Shown here piece by piece: positions 22,632 to 36,851 of a stretch of DNA of 64,000 nt. The notes under the pieces were generated by a model. It was not told where the DNA came from. It did no database searches and was given only the letters and a program-made list of their open reading frames with translations. Origin of the DNA: Paramecium pentaurelia (lineage: Eukaryota > Ciliophora > Oligohymenophorea > Peniculida > Parameciidae); contig CAJJDO010000116.1 in the NCBI GenBank assembly GCA_905183005.1, forward strand, positions 224,189-288,188, given 5' to 3'. Made by a program: the position numbers and the translations under genes. Within the stretch, counting starts at the first letter, position 1, and the number at the start of each line of letters is the position of its first letter.

Positions 22632-25600
22632 ATGATTATGAATAATCGACGAGTGTTTTATGATGAGTCTATTTGGGAACGGTTTGAGAACAGAATAAAA
22701 ACATGGACTTATGGACTCACACATGAATTATTGTAGAATCAAGTTTGCAGTCCATTCTTGTTCAAGTTCCTAATATTGATTGAGCTCATCCAACTTGTAT
22801 TTTTTGAATTGACAAATTATATAGCTGTATTATTCGATCCATCCAAACTTAGATTTTCTATTCAAAACTGTATGGTTGGAATACTTCCGTAATGCATTGC
22901 AATACTTTTAAGTGAATTACATCATATTCAACGGTGGTGTAAACGTACTGTTAATAGTAATGTACATTGTAAGTTTGATTTGTTGTATTATTTATAGTCT
23001 TTTGGAGTTCAGATTCTTATGTTATTACTATTGGTCATAATTACATTCAAACTAACATCAAATAAGAGAAAGCCAAGCACCTTTCTTACATACTGTCTAA
23101 AAATATTTTCATTGTATGGCTTACTGTTGAATACTATTTTGACAATCCCTATATTCAATTCCTTCATTGCCACTATTTTTTGCAATTCAGATGCTCCATT
23201 TTCAGATGGTTTAGAATGTTATGCTGGTCTACACTTTTTGCATATATCATTAGCTGTAATATTATATATCATTTTTAGATAATTGGTTTGATCTTATTCC
23301 TAATAAATGTACTCTATTTTGGATTGCTTTATGCTGAACTCAATCCAAGTTCACCCATTCCCTTTGCATCTCCATAATCCAAGACTTAATTGGTAAGACA
23401 GTTAATTAAAATCATTTTACCTTTATATGTGACTCTAGATTTCAATGGTGAAATTGCAGAAGTTTATATATCACTTTTAGCAGCTTTTTATTTATTATTA
23501 TTAGTATAAAGATATAGATCTCCTCCTTATTATAATAAAAGTGTTTATGGATTCATTGTAGTGTAGGAAGTTTTACTATTCTGGGCTAGTTTAGTTGGTG
23601 TTATAACTGCATTTTTGGATTTAGGAGCAGTTGATGATATTGGATTGTTTTATATGATTTTAGGAATGCCATTAATATCATTAGTTTATTTCTAATTATT
23701 GACTTTTAGACAATAATAACTATTAAAAACACCAATAAAATCATTCAAAAAGGAAACAGATATTGAAATATATATAAATCATCTAATGGATTTAATTGAA
23801 AATCGTGAAATTCTTCAATCAAGAATAATTTTAGAAGGTGTATTAAAATTGCATTTAAAGAATTGTGGAAAACCAAGTGAGAATTGTGTATGTTAATAAT
23901 TGGTAGCTGATAATTTGAAGGATGAAGAGACACCTTAAAAATTGAAGAGATGGTATCAATTAATAAAGAGTATTATTTCTGATGCTCTGGATAGATATCC
24001 AAAATGTCCAAGATTACATTTATTGAATTCATACATACATCATGAGAAATTGAAGAATAAATTTAAAGCATTATTTGAATTAATGATCACTGAAGAAAAT
24101 AAACCAAATTTATAAGAAGAATTTAGTATTTATAGATATAAGAATTTGATTGAAGAAGAAATGATTGAAAATGATATGAGAACATCTGAAAATAAAGGAG
24201 TAGATGTTAATATCATAGTAGTATTTTAAAATAAATTTGTTAATTTCCTTAGTAGTATAGAAAAAAGTGTTACATTACATATGGAATTTTGGAGAGAATT
24301 ATTAGAAGAAAATCCAGATATATAGAAATTATAATCACTTGGATCTAAGATTACAAATACTGTTGAATCTACAAGTGATTTCTATAAAAAACTATAAGAA
24401 ATGAATTAAAATCATATTAAATGTCTATAAGTATATGGTAATTTTTTGAAAGATATTGTTAATGATGATGTTGAAGGTTAAAGAATCTTAGAAAAAGCAG
24501 AATATATACAAAAGAGCACTGCTGTCAACAAATTAGGATTGGATTAAGAAAGATAGAAATATGGTGAAAATGCTAATACTTGTATCATCACTTGTTCAGG
24601 AAATTATAATAATATAGGTGTTGTTACTAATGTTAATAATGAAATCACTAGAATTTTAGGATTCTCTAAGTCAGATATTATTGGATAAAATGTTAATAGA
24701 ATCATGCCAAAAGTATATGCAGATTAACATGATCAATTTATGAAGAATTATTTAGAAACTAGTGATTCTAAAGTAATTGGATAGGAAAGAATATTATTAG
24801 CTTAAAATAAGAATAATTATTTAGTACCATGTACTCTCATGATTAAAGTCTTACCTAATTTAGATGAAGGTATTTAGATTGTTGGATTCTTGAAAGACAT
24901 AGAACCTGGAAGTTCTTATTTGAGAAGTGAATAAGAAATTGATTAGGAATGGCATTTTATTATTATTAATGTTAATAGTCAAGCCATCTTAGGAATTACT
25001 TAATCTTGTTATACAAGATATGGTATTCCAGCTTCTTTGGTTTATGGTAATTCAACTAACACTAATGAATTTACTATTGATGCTATTGCTCCAGAATTAG
25101 TGGATATTAAAAACTAGGATGATCTCAAATCTTAAGGTTTGGTTACTACTATTGATACTTCTTAACTTTAATAAAATTTCCTTTTGGGAAGAGGAGAAAG
25201 TGATGATGAGATGTCATTAGAAGAGGAAGAAAACATTTATGAACCTGCTTAATAAGTTTCATAGATGTAATCTAAAATAGGAGATTCTAATTTAGGATAA
25301 ATGTTAAACTAAAATCATTAATATAAAGAAACTGCTGTTGATTTATCTTAATAAGTCTAGAATTCTAAAATAGAAGAAGCCAAGAGTAAAAAGTTATAAA
25401 AATAGCAAAGATATAAAAAATATAAGATTAAAGCTTTTGTTTAAGATGAAACAGAATTTGGTGATTAAAAAATATAAATTATCAGATTCTATGAAGTTGA
25501 TGAAAATGAAGAAATTAAATAATAAAGATCAATGGAACCAGCAGCTGAAGAAGCATAATAGAATTAAATGAAAACAGTTATGAAAGATGAATAATAAGTT

Positions 25601-27893
25601 TAAGAAGATGTAAATGCATCTGAAGGAGAATCTAATTTATCAGGAGGTTCAGTGAATGATGATATGAGATAATTAAAAGATTTTAAAGCCTTGATTTCTG
25701 AAAAAACAGAACCTAAATATATTCGTATTTTGAAACGAACTGTCTGGTTTATTATGCTCTTACTAATCGTTTTAAGTGCATTGATATTGGGATATAGAAT
25801 GAGTCAAAGTTCAGATGTTTAAGAAGGTGCTGATGCCATTTATTTGTCATATATGAGACATAACATTATGGCAGATGTAAACTTTTACACTAGATTACTT
25901 TAAATGTTAGGAAATAGTACTTACATAGCAGATAAACATGGTTATACTACAACAACTGCAGATACTTTTATTAAGGCCAATGTAATATTATAATATTAAT
26001 GTTTAGCTATCCTATTTAGTAGATACATTAAAAGTGGTGTAATTTGATGTCATTAAGGCTAGAATCAAAATGGAAGCAAGAATGACTGGATCAACTAATT
26101 TGGAAACATATTAAGTTAAGTTTTTGCTGACTTCTGGTGAAGAGAAAACGTAATTATTTATTATTATTATAGTTATGATAACATTTTTAATGATGCATTG
26201 TTTTAAATTATTACTTCAGCTTCTTCATTAAGAAATTCCTCTGCAGCATCATTTAATGGTTCTGTAACAACAGTGGATAATACATAAAAGAATTTTTTTT
26301 ATGTGATGACCAATGGTTTATTTGTTTTGAGAAAGGGATCAGAAAATATTGCATAAAGATTCTTCGATTTTTATTCTGATGAAATAAACAATTATTAAGT
26401 AACCTTCTTTGTTATTATGGGTGTTGGTATATTCTGTTTAGTAGTATCTGCTATGATACTAATTCCTATTGTATTTTAAGTGCATAAAACAAATAATATG
26501 GTTATGTCATTATTTGGTATCATACCAATATAAGAAATTAAAGAATTAGCTGCAAAATGTGAAAATTATATGTAGGAATTCTTGGAAGATAAAAATGAAA
26601 AGAAAGAAATGGTTGATAAAGAAGATAAACCACCTTAGCCTAATGTTTAACCTCCTGAAGTAGAAAAAACATAGAATAAAGATGTTTTTGAAATGAATAA
26701 TGAAGAAGAAGATAGAAGTGATAAAAAGAAAACCTAATAATAAAATGGATCAAATGGAAGTGGATAAAATGTATTACAAACAGGTTAACCTAATTCTAAT
26801 GCTATTCATACATCAATTACAGCCAAACCAACTGAAAATAAAGCAACTCCATCTGCTTTTACTTAAGGAGCAACCAAAAATGATTAAAAATAACAATAAT
26901 AATAAGAGTAAGATAAAAAAGAAAATGAAGAAGAAATAGAGAATCTACGTTCTTAAAAACTATTAAACTCAAAAGATAATAATAAATCAGTAGTTATTGT
27001 TCAATTTTTAATTTTTGCTCTTATTTTTATTGCTTATTTCATTTTAGATATTAATTTAGAATTGATATTTTTGGATAATGTATAAAAGGTTTATGATCAT
27101 CTTTAATATTCATCTAAAAGACCTATTTCTATTAAATATAATGTTTACTTTACATTTGAAGAAGTAGTGACAAATAAGACTTAATTAGAAGATTCATTAG
27201 ATATGAGAACTGAGTTTCAAAGTAAATTGTATGATAATGAGAGAAATTTATTCTAATCTTTGACTTAATCATTTCCTTCATAATTTGATTCATACTTGTC
27301 CAACTTTTAAGCTTTTACATATAACAATTTATGTACAAATGACTTTAGTATAAGTAAATATTTTTATCTTAATATCTAGACAATTTTGAAACAGATTAAA
27401 CAGGATGTGCCAATGTAGATTCAGGATTACTTACAAGTGGATTGAAAACAGCTTTTGTTTCAGTGGCATTGAGTACAAATGATATGATAAGTTATTGGAA
27501 GAATACAGAAAGAACTAGAACAGGTATAGATATATATATTACAATAAATTAGACTTAATATCTACAATTAACAATTAGACCTATCATAATAAATTACATA
27601 GATTATTATACTATATTTCACCTGCATGTGATTATTTAACAGATCAATTCATGTCAGGAATTACAGATTTCTTATCTTATAGTGATTCTATTGAACAAAT
27701 GAAATTTAGTGTTTATCTGGTTTTGATGTTTGCTGCATTTATTTTTTGTTGGACTCCTTATTTGAATAATCTATCAAAGTAGATATGGAGAACTAAAGGA
27801 ATGTTGAATATGATACCTATGGACATTATACAAAAATATCCTAATTTGAAACAATAATTTATTGGAGGAGAAATATTATAAGCAGTGAAATGA
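22632..27893 (+). CDS. giant multi-pass membrane PAS-domain protein (TmcB-like), copy A
   Basis: Eight exons, with introns at 22797-22824, 22970-22998, 23256-23278, 25982-26006, 26150-26172, 27354-27379 and 27524-27552, give 1,692 aa. The N-terminal 330 residues hold many TM segments. A cytoplasmic helical region leads to a PAS domain at about 620-740 (VNNEITRILGFSKSDIIGQN, IMPKVYADQHDQF), then a long acidic, Gln-rich linker. Further TM segments bracket two extracellular regions (MLLLIVLSALILGYR, VVIVQFLIFALIFIAYF, FAAFIFCWTPYL). This is the ciliate/amoebozoan layout annotated as 'tiny macrocysts protein B'-like. PAS domains sense ligands or redox state; the signal here is unknown. It is followed after 35 bp by a paralogue. 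Confidence 0.85.
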
Positions 27894-27928
27894 ATATTAT
27901 TATTATTTGAATTATTATTATTATTATT

Positions 27929-30900
27929 ATGTAAGGAATTTCAATCTTTGATGATGATAAATCAGCCATTGATAAAATGTAAAATTCTTTCAAAAATCTA
28001 CTTTTTGAGATTATTTATTACTTGATATCTGGAGAGAACTTTCCATTATTTCTTTACATTTTTTTTGTGATGATTGAAAGCTTTTAAGTTTTTTACTTTG
28101 CATTTAGTGATGAAGTAAATTACAATATTATACTATTAGTTTCTTTCTTTGTGGAAAGTCAAATCATGGTCTGAATCATTTTAACAATTTTTTGGATACT
28201 TTATGATATCTCCTTATTTAAAAAATGTCGAATTTCAAAGCTTTATTCTAGTGCTATATATAGTTATGGGGTTATTTTTTCTATTGATAGTGCTTATAAT
28301 CTTTATAGCGATTAAAGCATAAACTACATCAGTTGGTAAATTGACAGGACCTTTGGTTGTTCTAAAAATATTTTTTGAAATTCTAAATTATATTTTCTTT
28401 ATGCCAACACTACATTTATTTTTAACTGTATTTTATTGTGATTCAGGAACAGGTTATCACCATTATTATAGTGATTTATAATGTTATACTGGTAATTATT
28501 TATTACATGCATTTTTATCAGCTATTGCTGCTGTAATTTTAATATGTGTAAGTGGAATAGTTACAATGACATTTTATGAATCAAGATTTTAAGCTAATAA
28601 TCCTCTTTGTAAAACTTCAGGTAGAGATGATATGAAATTTTTAATTTTCAAAATAGTTTTAGTATTATGTTTTACATTATTAAATGTAAGTGAATTAAGA
28701 ATTTTAGTTGTCATAATAATTACACTTTTTGCAGTCATTCAATTCTTTTCATTCAATAAATCAAGTGTATATTTGAATTATTATTATTCAAAAATGTTAA
28801 ATTCACAACATGCTATAATTATGTGGACAATTTGTATGATCATCTTTGGAATCATTGTAGAAGACACATATTATGAAGGAGCGCCTTATCTATGGGTATT
28901 TGGTAATCCATTATTATTATTGATTGTGATGCTGAGAAAAGAATATAGATATGATATTATGATGATAGATTCTAATAAATTTGATTCTTTAAATTAAGCC
29001 ATTCAATAATTATAATACTTAACTAAATTCTTAAATTATTATCATACAGATAGAAATATAGCTACACTTTTAGATGGTTTTGTAGAATATCATAGAACAA
29101 TTTGTAAAAGAGAAGATTGTCCTTGTTAAGCTAAAAATATGGGAAATAAAAAGATTGCTAAATTTTAGAAGAATTTTAAACTGTAAAATTAAGATGATGA
29201 AATCAAAGAATAATATGTTGTATTAGTATATATTTTGGAAAGAATATTCACTTTATCATTAACAAGATTTCCTAATTGTACTGAATTGAGAATAGCACAT
29301 TCATTATTTTTAATGGAAAAAATGTAATCAAATTAATAAGCATTATAAGAATTAGTATCAGCTGAACAAGAGAAACCATATATGGATGAATAATTCATTA
29401 TATATAGATTAAAAAAGTTGATTGAAGAATAAATGTTTGAGAATTCAAAATCAACCAAAAATCCAGCAGCTGGAATTGATGCAGTAAATGAATTAACAAC
29501 TGAAAATAATCTTAGAGAAATTAGAGCTTAAATTGAAAAGTCAGCCTCATAACATATAGAATTTTGGTCATAATTAAGTGAGGATACACCAGATTTAGGA
29601 AAATTATATGATGTTGGAACTAGAATGATGTATATAGATAAAATGTTGGAAGATTCATGGAAAAGAATAATTAAAATGAATATAGATGTTCCTCCAAATT
29701 TAATGATGATTTATTCAAGATATCTTGTTGATATTCTTTATGATAAAGAATCAGCTGAAGAAGTATTAGAAAGATTGAAGAATTTTTATTCTGTTAATAT
29801 GGATAGAGGTAAAATTACAAACAATATTAATGATTTTCCTAATGAATCTACTGCATTAATTAGTATTTCAGCTGAAGACATCACTTTTGGTAGAATTATA
29901 GGACTAAATATGTCTGCATCTAAAATGTTTGGTTATTCAAAGAGTGAATTAATAAATAGGAAGGTCAATATTTTAATGCCTAATGTATTTGCTTAATCAC
30001 ATGATCAATTTATGGAAACTTATTTATAAACATACGAAAGTAGAATAATGAACAGAGAAAGAATGATTATAGGTAAATCAAAAAATGGATACATCTTTCC
30101 CTTCTTTATATATGTAAGATATGTACCTTCATTTATTCATGGAGCATAGTTTTTTGGTGCTATGAGATAAGAAAAAGTTTTTAAAAATGTAGCTTTTATG
30201 ATTGTAAATGGATCAACTTAAGAAATTGAAAATATTTCAGCCACTTTTATTACTATGTTTCATATTGATTTAAATTATATAACAAAAAAGAAAACTAAAG
30301 TAAGTGATCTTATTCCTAATTTTCAAGAGAATATTACTGAATATCTTAATAAAACAGGAGCTGAAGCAGAAATTAATTTTAAAAATAGAGATTAGTCAGT
30401 TTAGGGTAAATTTAATATTACTGCAGGTGAAATTCTATTTAGGGATTCTAAATTATAAGGTTACATAATAAAGATTGAAAATAATAGACAAGAAAAATCG
30501 TTTCTTAATCCTAATGAATAATCTCAAATAAAAAAATAATAATAAGTTAAGTTTTATTTTTAATTTGATCAATCATAACATAATTTTATTGGTGAATATA
30601 CTTAAGATTAAAATTTTTAGATGTCTGCTATTTCAAGTGTTAAATAAGATGAAACATTTGATTATTCATAAAGAGAACCAATTAAAGATGATGAAAAAAC
30701 ACCAACATCAAATATAGGAGAGAAAGAAGAAAAAGTTGATTTAGCTTTTGGAATTAGGACTATGAAATATATCAATGGATAATTATATGATATTGAAGAT
30801 TTTAAAAACTAAGATTCTGATGAAGATGGGGAAGAAAATGATTAAAAAAAAGGAGGTACTAATGGAATGTAATAAGTTTAAAAGGAGGATGAAGAAGAAG

Positions 30901-32846
30901 AAGCTGAAGGTGGACATGCTAATATTTATAAGTCAAGAAGAACTTTTGTTTAATTCTTGTCAGAGAGTCGTAATGTTAATTAGAGTAGTATGATATGTTT
31001 TAAATGGAGTGCTGCTGTATTGATTATATGTTTAGGAGTATTGGGTTTATTGGATTATGTTTTGACTCAATAATTATTTTAAGATATTTAAGAAGGATAT
31101 ATTATGATGCAAGATTCAAATATCAGAGTAGCTTTAGGTTAAAGAATATAATGGTAAATAATGGAATTATGCAGATTAAATAAAATAAATGTAGCTGGTA
31201 CTGATGATAAAGTAAAAACATAACTTGTTAATATGAATACAACAATTAGTGATTTAAAAGATATTTAATCAAAAATTTAATCATCCACAGATGTCAGTGG
31301 AAGATAGAATGAATTAATGACTACAAATTCTATAAAAATGATTAGTAGAGATGATAGTGGAAGTGAGAGTAATTAATTAGTTGATATCAACTAAGGAACT
31401 TCATAAATAATATCAAAAGCTTTTGAAATTATGAATTATGATATCACTGATTTTGATCCTGATTCTGATTCTATATTTTTCATTAGATACAATTTGTTGA
31501 ATGACTATTATTAAGCCACTTTAGAAAGTGTGGATCTATATACTAATTAATTAATTGATTTAGCTTATGATTCTAATGTTTTATTGATTTTATTGATAGT
31601 AGCTTGTGTTTTTACTGTCATCTCAATACCTTGGATTGCTTGTGCCTTTAACTTAGTTTCACAAAATTAAGAAGAAGTTATTAAATTATTTTTAGAAATA
31701 CCTTTGGCTAAAGTTAAATAATTATTTGCAAAATGTGAAGCTTTCTCAAACACTCTTTAAATAGGTGAAGATGAAGATGCAAATCAAGAAAATGAATTAT
31801 CATTTGAAGAAAATGATGAAGGAGAAGGAATTGTAGAAGAATTTGGTAGAAGGAAGAAAAGAAAGAAGTATAAGTATGATTCCAAAGACAAGAGAAATTT
31901 CTATATTAAATTCATTATTTCCATTGGATTACTTATTGCTTACTTTATAGCCCACTATTTAATAGGAGCAAATTTACAAGGTTCAATGTAGTAACTCATT
32001 TAAGAAATGAATGCTACTTCAATGGCTGTTCCTTCTATTACATTTGCGAATAATGTTTTTAGATAAATGTTATGGGATGGTAATTTTCCTGTTAAAAATA
32101 ATGTATCTAAAATTTTATCTGCTGATTTTGTCAAAGATCTCTATAATTTGAATACTAACATGCAAAAAGATCATTCTTTAAATTTAGGATATCATAATGC
32201 TATTTATAATGATTATTTCGATACAATAATGAAAGCTGGAGCATGCAATGAAGTCATAAAAGTTGCTGGAGTTGATTTGGCTACATGTTAAGCCTTCGTT
32301 AAAGGAATAGTTGATGAATCATTAGCCTTAGCTTTATCAAGACATTTCGAAAATCTTAGATATTTGCTTACTGTTTATGATTCTCTTTTGAATGATTCTA
32401 CAGCAACAACAATAGCTGGGACTGTTTATAATTTTACAAACAATATTTAATAAAATAAGATACTCTCACTCATGTATACAGATATATCTGCAATCGAATT
32501 AAGTATGTTTGTTAATTTATCAATAGATTAAATGCAAGACATATATATTAGATCAATATTTTAATAATTGCTTGTAAGTTTTAATGAGAGCATGTAGAAA
32601 GACTTAGACACAAATACTACTACAACTGTGACAATATTTATAGTATTTTTGGTAGTGCTTGTATTGGTGTATCTGTTGTTTTGGTGGCCAATAGCAAACA
32701 AGATAAATAATGAAGTAAATTTAATTATAAATTGATTATAGATAAGAAGAACAACACTTCTTTTATCGATGATACCCTTAAATTTAATTTAAAGAATCAA
32801 GGCTGTTAGAGAATATTTGAATAGAATTCATAAGGTTGATTCTTGA
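27929..32846 (+). CDS. giant multi-pass membrane PAS-domain protein (TmcB-like), copy B
   Basis: Three exons (introns 28115-28139 and 32715-32741) give 1,621 aa. The order matches the preceding gene: about ten N-terminal TM segments, helical cytoplasmic part, PAS domain at about 625-740 (GLNMSASKMFGYSKSELINR, ILMPNVFAQSHDQF), acidic linker, then TM segments around two extracellular parts and a final TM (IFIVFLVVLVLVYLLFWW). It has only two introns against seven in copy A, and the linkers are very different. I infer an old tandem duplication with intron loss or gain. The start ATG is followed directly by TAA (Gln). Function unknown; a sensory role is likely from architecture. Confidence 0.85.
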
Positions 32847-32960
32847 TTAAATATTATATAAATTAATTTTTTTTTCATTCGTTTTTTGATTGAATAAGCT
32901 CTTTTTAAATGTCCAAATGTATCAAGTATGTTAGTTCACTTTTATAATAATTAAATTTCT

Positions 32961-34258
32961 ATGGTTCGTTATTTAATTCTGCTTGGACTTTTAAATCTCG
33001 TTCATCTTAGCGAAATATGTAAGACATTGTAAGTAAGTACTAATCTCAAAAAGTCATAAGATGATATAATTTCATAAGGTGTCACATCAAAATAATGGAG
33101 TAGAAAAGCAAGTAAAATTTTGTTTTATTAAAAAGAAAATCCTATTATTGTACCTGCGTCTCAACATGTGGATTATATCTATATTACAAATGATAATCCT
33201 AATTTAACATTAGAGAATTTCTAATTAATTTTCGATGATCATTACTATGCAGATTCTACAATAAGATTAGATCATAGACCTAATGGAAAACATACAGAAT
33301 ATGCTATAGAAATTAATTATAAATGTAAGGAATATGGAGGGACTCTTATTAATTATGAAATGCAATTTCAAGTACCTTAATGTGGAGATGCTTAAATATT
33401 TTGGAAGAAATTCTGTGGGAATCCTCTGACTTTAAGAGAAGGTTTTAGTGTGGATATGGTCTATAAAAATTATAGATAAGAGATTATAAAAAATTCAGAA
33501 ATAATAAATGCTTCTTATTTTGACTCTGATTTAGATAATTATGTTTTCAATGTTTCAAGAGACATAAACATAATCAAATTTATCCTTTAAATGAAAACTG
33601 AAGTCTCATCTTAAGATTAAATTCCTGAAGGATTTATAACAGATGTAGCAACTTTGAAAAAAATACCAGAAGTCAATCTAACTCAACCTTATGTAGATAT
33701 TGAAATGGAAAATGTGACTAAATCATGGTTTGAAGGTGAATTATCAAATGGTGGACTTATAACTAATAAAGAAAGTGAACTTACATTAAATTTTAAGTGT
33801 GTTGGTTTAGGAACATCTAAAATTGAGATCACTTTTCCATTTTAATATTTTAAAGATATTACTTTAGTAATTGTTAAAGATTGTAATTATGCTTTCAAAG
33901 TATAAAATGTAATAAATGCTAAATACTAAGAAGGTGATAAAAAAAGTAAAATATATAATTTTATTTATTTAGCATTTGCTGTTTATTTAGTGATATTTAT
34001 TGTAGTATTTGGTTTAATAATAAATTTGTGTATAGGAAGAAAGAAGGGATTGGCAAATATTCCATTTTTCACAACATTAATTAGTTTGATTCTATGTATA
34101 ACATGCTAATAAAAAACGTATAATAAATTTTAAATTTTAGATGTGTGGGCAAATGTATTAGAAAATGTTTTGGTTTGACAGGAGAATCATTTTTGCCTTC
34201 TGAGGAACCAGATGAAACATTTTCTTCTGGTTAAAAATAGTTTTATGGTTCAATATGA
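32961..34258 (+). CDS. secretory-pathway membrane protein with Cys-rich tail
   Basis: Two exons with a 23-nt intron (34118-34140) give 424 aa. The N-terminus is a signal peptide (MVRYLILLGLLNLVHLSEIC). About 310 extracellular residues follow, beta-rich, with several NxS/T sites and paired Cys. There are then two closely spaced TM segments (FIYLAFAVYLVIFIVVFGLI, FTTLISLILCI). The short tail, whose frame depends on the intron, contains CVGKCIRKCFG and an acidic end. I do not recognise the family. It is 114 bp behind the PAS gene pair and 33 bp before UFSP2, all on one strand. Confidence 0.75.
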
Positions 34259-34291
34259 AAATAATTATAAATGTTATTCATTAATTTAATT

Positions 34292-35836
34292 ATGAATAAT
34301 AATAAAGGGAATTTTCTATGGTGCAATCTACAACTAGAAGCAAATGAAAATGGTTATGGTTTAGGAAATTAAATATTATATACAGGAATGAAACCTCCTA
34401 TGATAGGGGGTGTTGAGGAAATACCTAAAGAGAATATATAATAAAATAGATCATGTGATTTGAATGACTTTTTTAAACAATATATTTGTTTATTTACCAA
34501 TATAACTGGATATTAGAGATTATTGAGTAATGGATAATTGGAAAAATAATTTTTGCATGCAGTATCTTTATAGATTAAAGAAAGATTGTTCAAAAAGGAA
34601 ATAATTAAATAGTATTTCAACTTAATCGAGGGGAAGTTATCCAAGAATAATAATAGAATCAAACAAAAATAAAAAATAAATAAAAATAAGAGTCATCTTC
34701 TGATCTTTTTGCAACATTAATATAATAAGTGAAAAGAGAATATAAAGAAGTATTTTATTTTGTATAAATCAAAGTAAATAGGTAATTTAGGAAAGATATT
34801 ACAATTTAAACATCCACCTATAATTGATTTAAATTTTGTACTTGTTTAAGAATTAAATGAAAATGAGATAATACAACCTCACATTAATTATGAATTAATG
34901 GAAGATGAATTTGAATTTATATCATATCATTTAAGTGATGCAAATCCTATTTAGATTATAAATTCACATATTTAATAATTAATAAAAGCTATATAATCAA
35001 ATTAAGTAATAAATATTTATAAAATTAGAAATAAATATTATATTTTAATGATAAAACAGTATTTCCAATAAATAAATATGCAGAAGTTTAAAAGATTCAA
35101 TTATTTAAATCAGACTTTAAAAATAATAGAAGATTAATTGTATATAAGAATAAAATTAATAATTTAATTGATAATGAAAACAATAAAATATTAAATGTTC
35201 ATCATTACTTAAGTCCAAAAGCATGTAATTTTATATATATATATTAAATTTATAGTGGATAATGGTAAAAGATATTTTGTTAGAGGAGATTATGTTTTTC
35301 ATCATTATATGTAAGATGGTTTTGATGATAAAGGTTGGGGATGTGCCTATAGATCATTTTAAAGTGTATTATCATGGTTAATAGAGAATGGTTATACAAA
35401 CAAAAAAGACATACCTAATCATAAAAGAATTTAATAAATATTAGTAGAAATGGGAGATAAATAAATTGATTTTGTTGGAACATCAGAATGGATTGGAGCA
35501 TTTGAAGTAAGTATGCTAATTACACATCTTACTGGAGTTGAATGCAAAATATTAAATGTATCAAAGGGAACAGATGTTGTGTCTAAATTACCTGAATTTA
35601 AAAGCTATTTTGAAAATTATGGAGCACCAATTATGTTTGGTGGTGGTCTTTATGCATATACTTTATTAGGAATTGACTATAATGATGATGATTGTAGATT
35701 CTTAATATTAGATCCACATTATACAGCTAATGATACCATCAAATCAATAATTGAAAAATAAGGAGTGAGTTGGAGAAAGGCAGATATGTTTGAAGAAAAA
35801 CATTTTTATAACTTTTGCATGCCTTTAATATAATGA
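34292..35836 (+). CDS. UFSP2: UFM1-specific protease 2
   Basis: Five exons (introns 34562-34584, 34750-34774, 35006-35028, 35225-35255) give 480 aa, the size of UFSP2. The C-terminal papain-like domain is unmistakable: FHHYMQDGFDDKGWGCAYRS with the catalytic Cys, HKRIQQILVEMGDKQIDFVG, SEWIGAFE, GGGLYAYTLLGIDY, and LILDPHYT with the catalytic Asp and His. UFSP2 matures UFM1 and removes it from ER ribosome targets. All catalytic residues are present. An alternative in-frame ATG lies 21 bases upstream (34271). The stop is 16 bp from the stop of the convergent gene. Confidence 0.95.
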
Positions 35837-35852
35837 AAACAAATGAAATATA

Positions 35853-36739
35853 TCATTTTTAATTTAATTGTTGAATTTATAATTTGATGGCTCTTATTTA
35901 TGCTAAAGTAGACTCAATTCTTTTTTCTAGATTTAAATGTTAAGCTTTAGGAGATGACTATTTTACTGGAGACCAGAAATTTTAGGATTTGTAAAATTAT
36001 TATGCAGATTCAGCAAATCTTGGATTATCATTTGATTTAAAATCACTTAAAGAAGAATCTTTAACTGTTGATTCTTCTGTATTTCCTTGATTTTATTTTT
36101 CTTTATTTCTATTTGAAGAACAAATTGATTAATTTGATTTTTGATGACATTTAGATAATATAATATTTTTACAATCTGAAAAGTTCTAGATTTATTTCTT
36201 CTTTTCAATACTTTATATTTATTTCTAATAATTACTAATTAGATTAAGATTATACTTATTTACTTCTAATAATTCTTAATTTTTTTTCATTAATTACTAA
36301 TTTAATACTTTTTCTATTTCATTATTCCTAATCTATTTTTGTAATTTTGTATTTGCTTCTTACAACATCTATATATAATTTTCATTTTATTTTTAAAGTA
36401 AAGCTGTATGTTCCATAGCTGCCTACAGATCTTTATTGAGTTATGTTACTTTATTCTCTAATAGCTAGCTAATTGTAGTCAATTATTTACTTGGTTTTTA
36501 ATAATCTCATCTGATAAACGTTCTTAAATTTGTATTAATCCTATGTATGTATTATTATTATAATCTTCACTTGTCTTTTCTCCTAATGATAATCTTGATA
36601 AAGTAATTGATTATTCATAAAGATTTTAACCAAGTTTGAACTTCTCATAATAGTCTCTTTATAAAAATTAAGAAACATTTTATGAAGCATTTTCTGAATT
36701 ATGAGGTGAGTGTTCTTCATTTTATTCACTTTGATTCAT
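35853..36739 (-). CDS. coiled-coil protein
   Basis: Two exons with a 26-nt intron (36465-36490) give 286 aa. The middle is a strong coiled coil (LLENKVTQLNKDLQAAMEHT, KQNENYIQMLQEANTKLQKQ), flanked by polar, Ser/Asn/Gln-rich ends. The C-terminal part contains NPRFAESAQQFY and FWSPVKQSSPKAQ. No domain is recognised. The composition would fit a cytoskeletal or basal-body-associated protein, but that is a guess. Confidence 0.7.
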
Positions 36740-36851
36740 AATAAAAAAAATAAAAATAATTTATTTTAATTCAACATTCATTTTCAAAACTAACTAATCT
36801 CAAAAGAATCTATATAAAAAACTTAATATAAATTCAAATTATAAATAAAAA

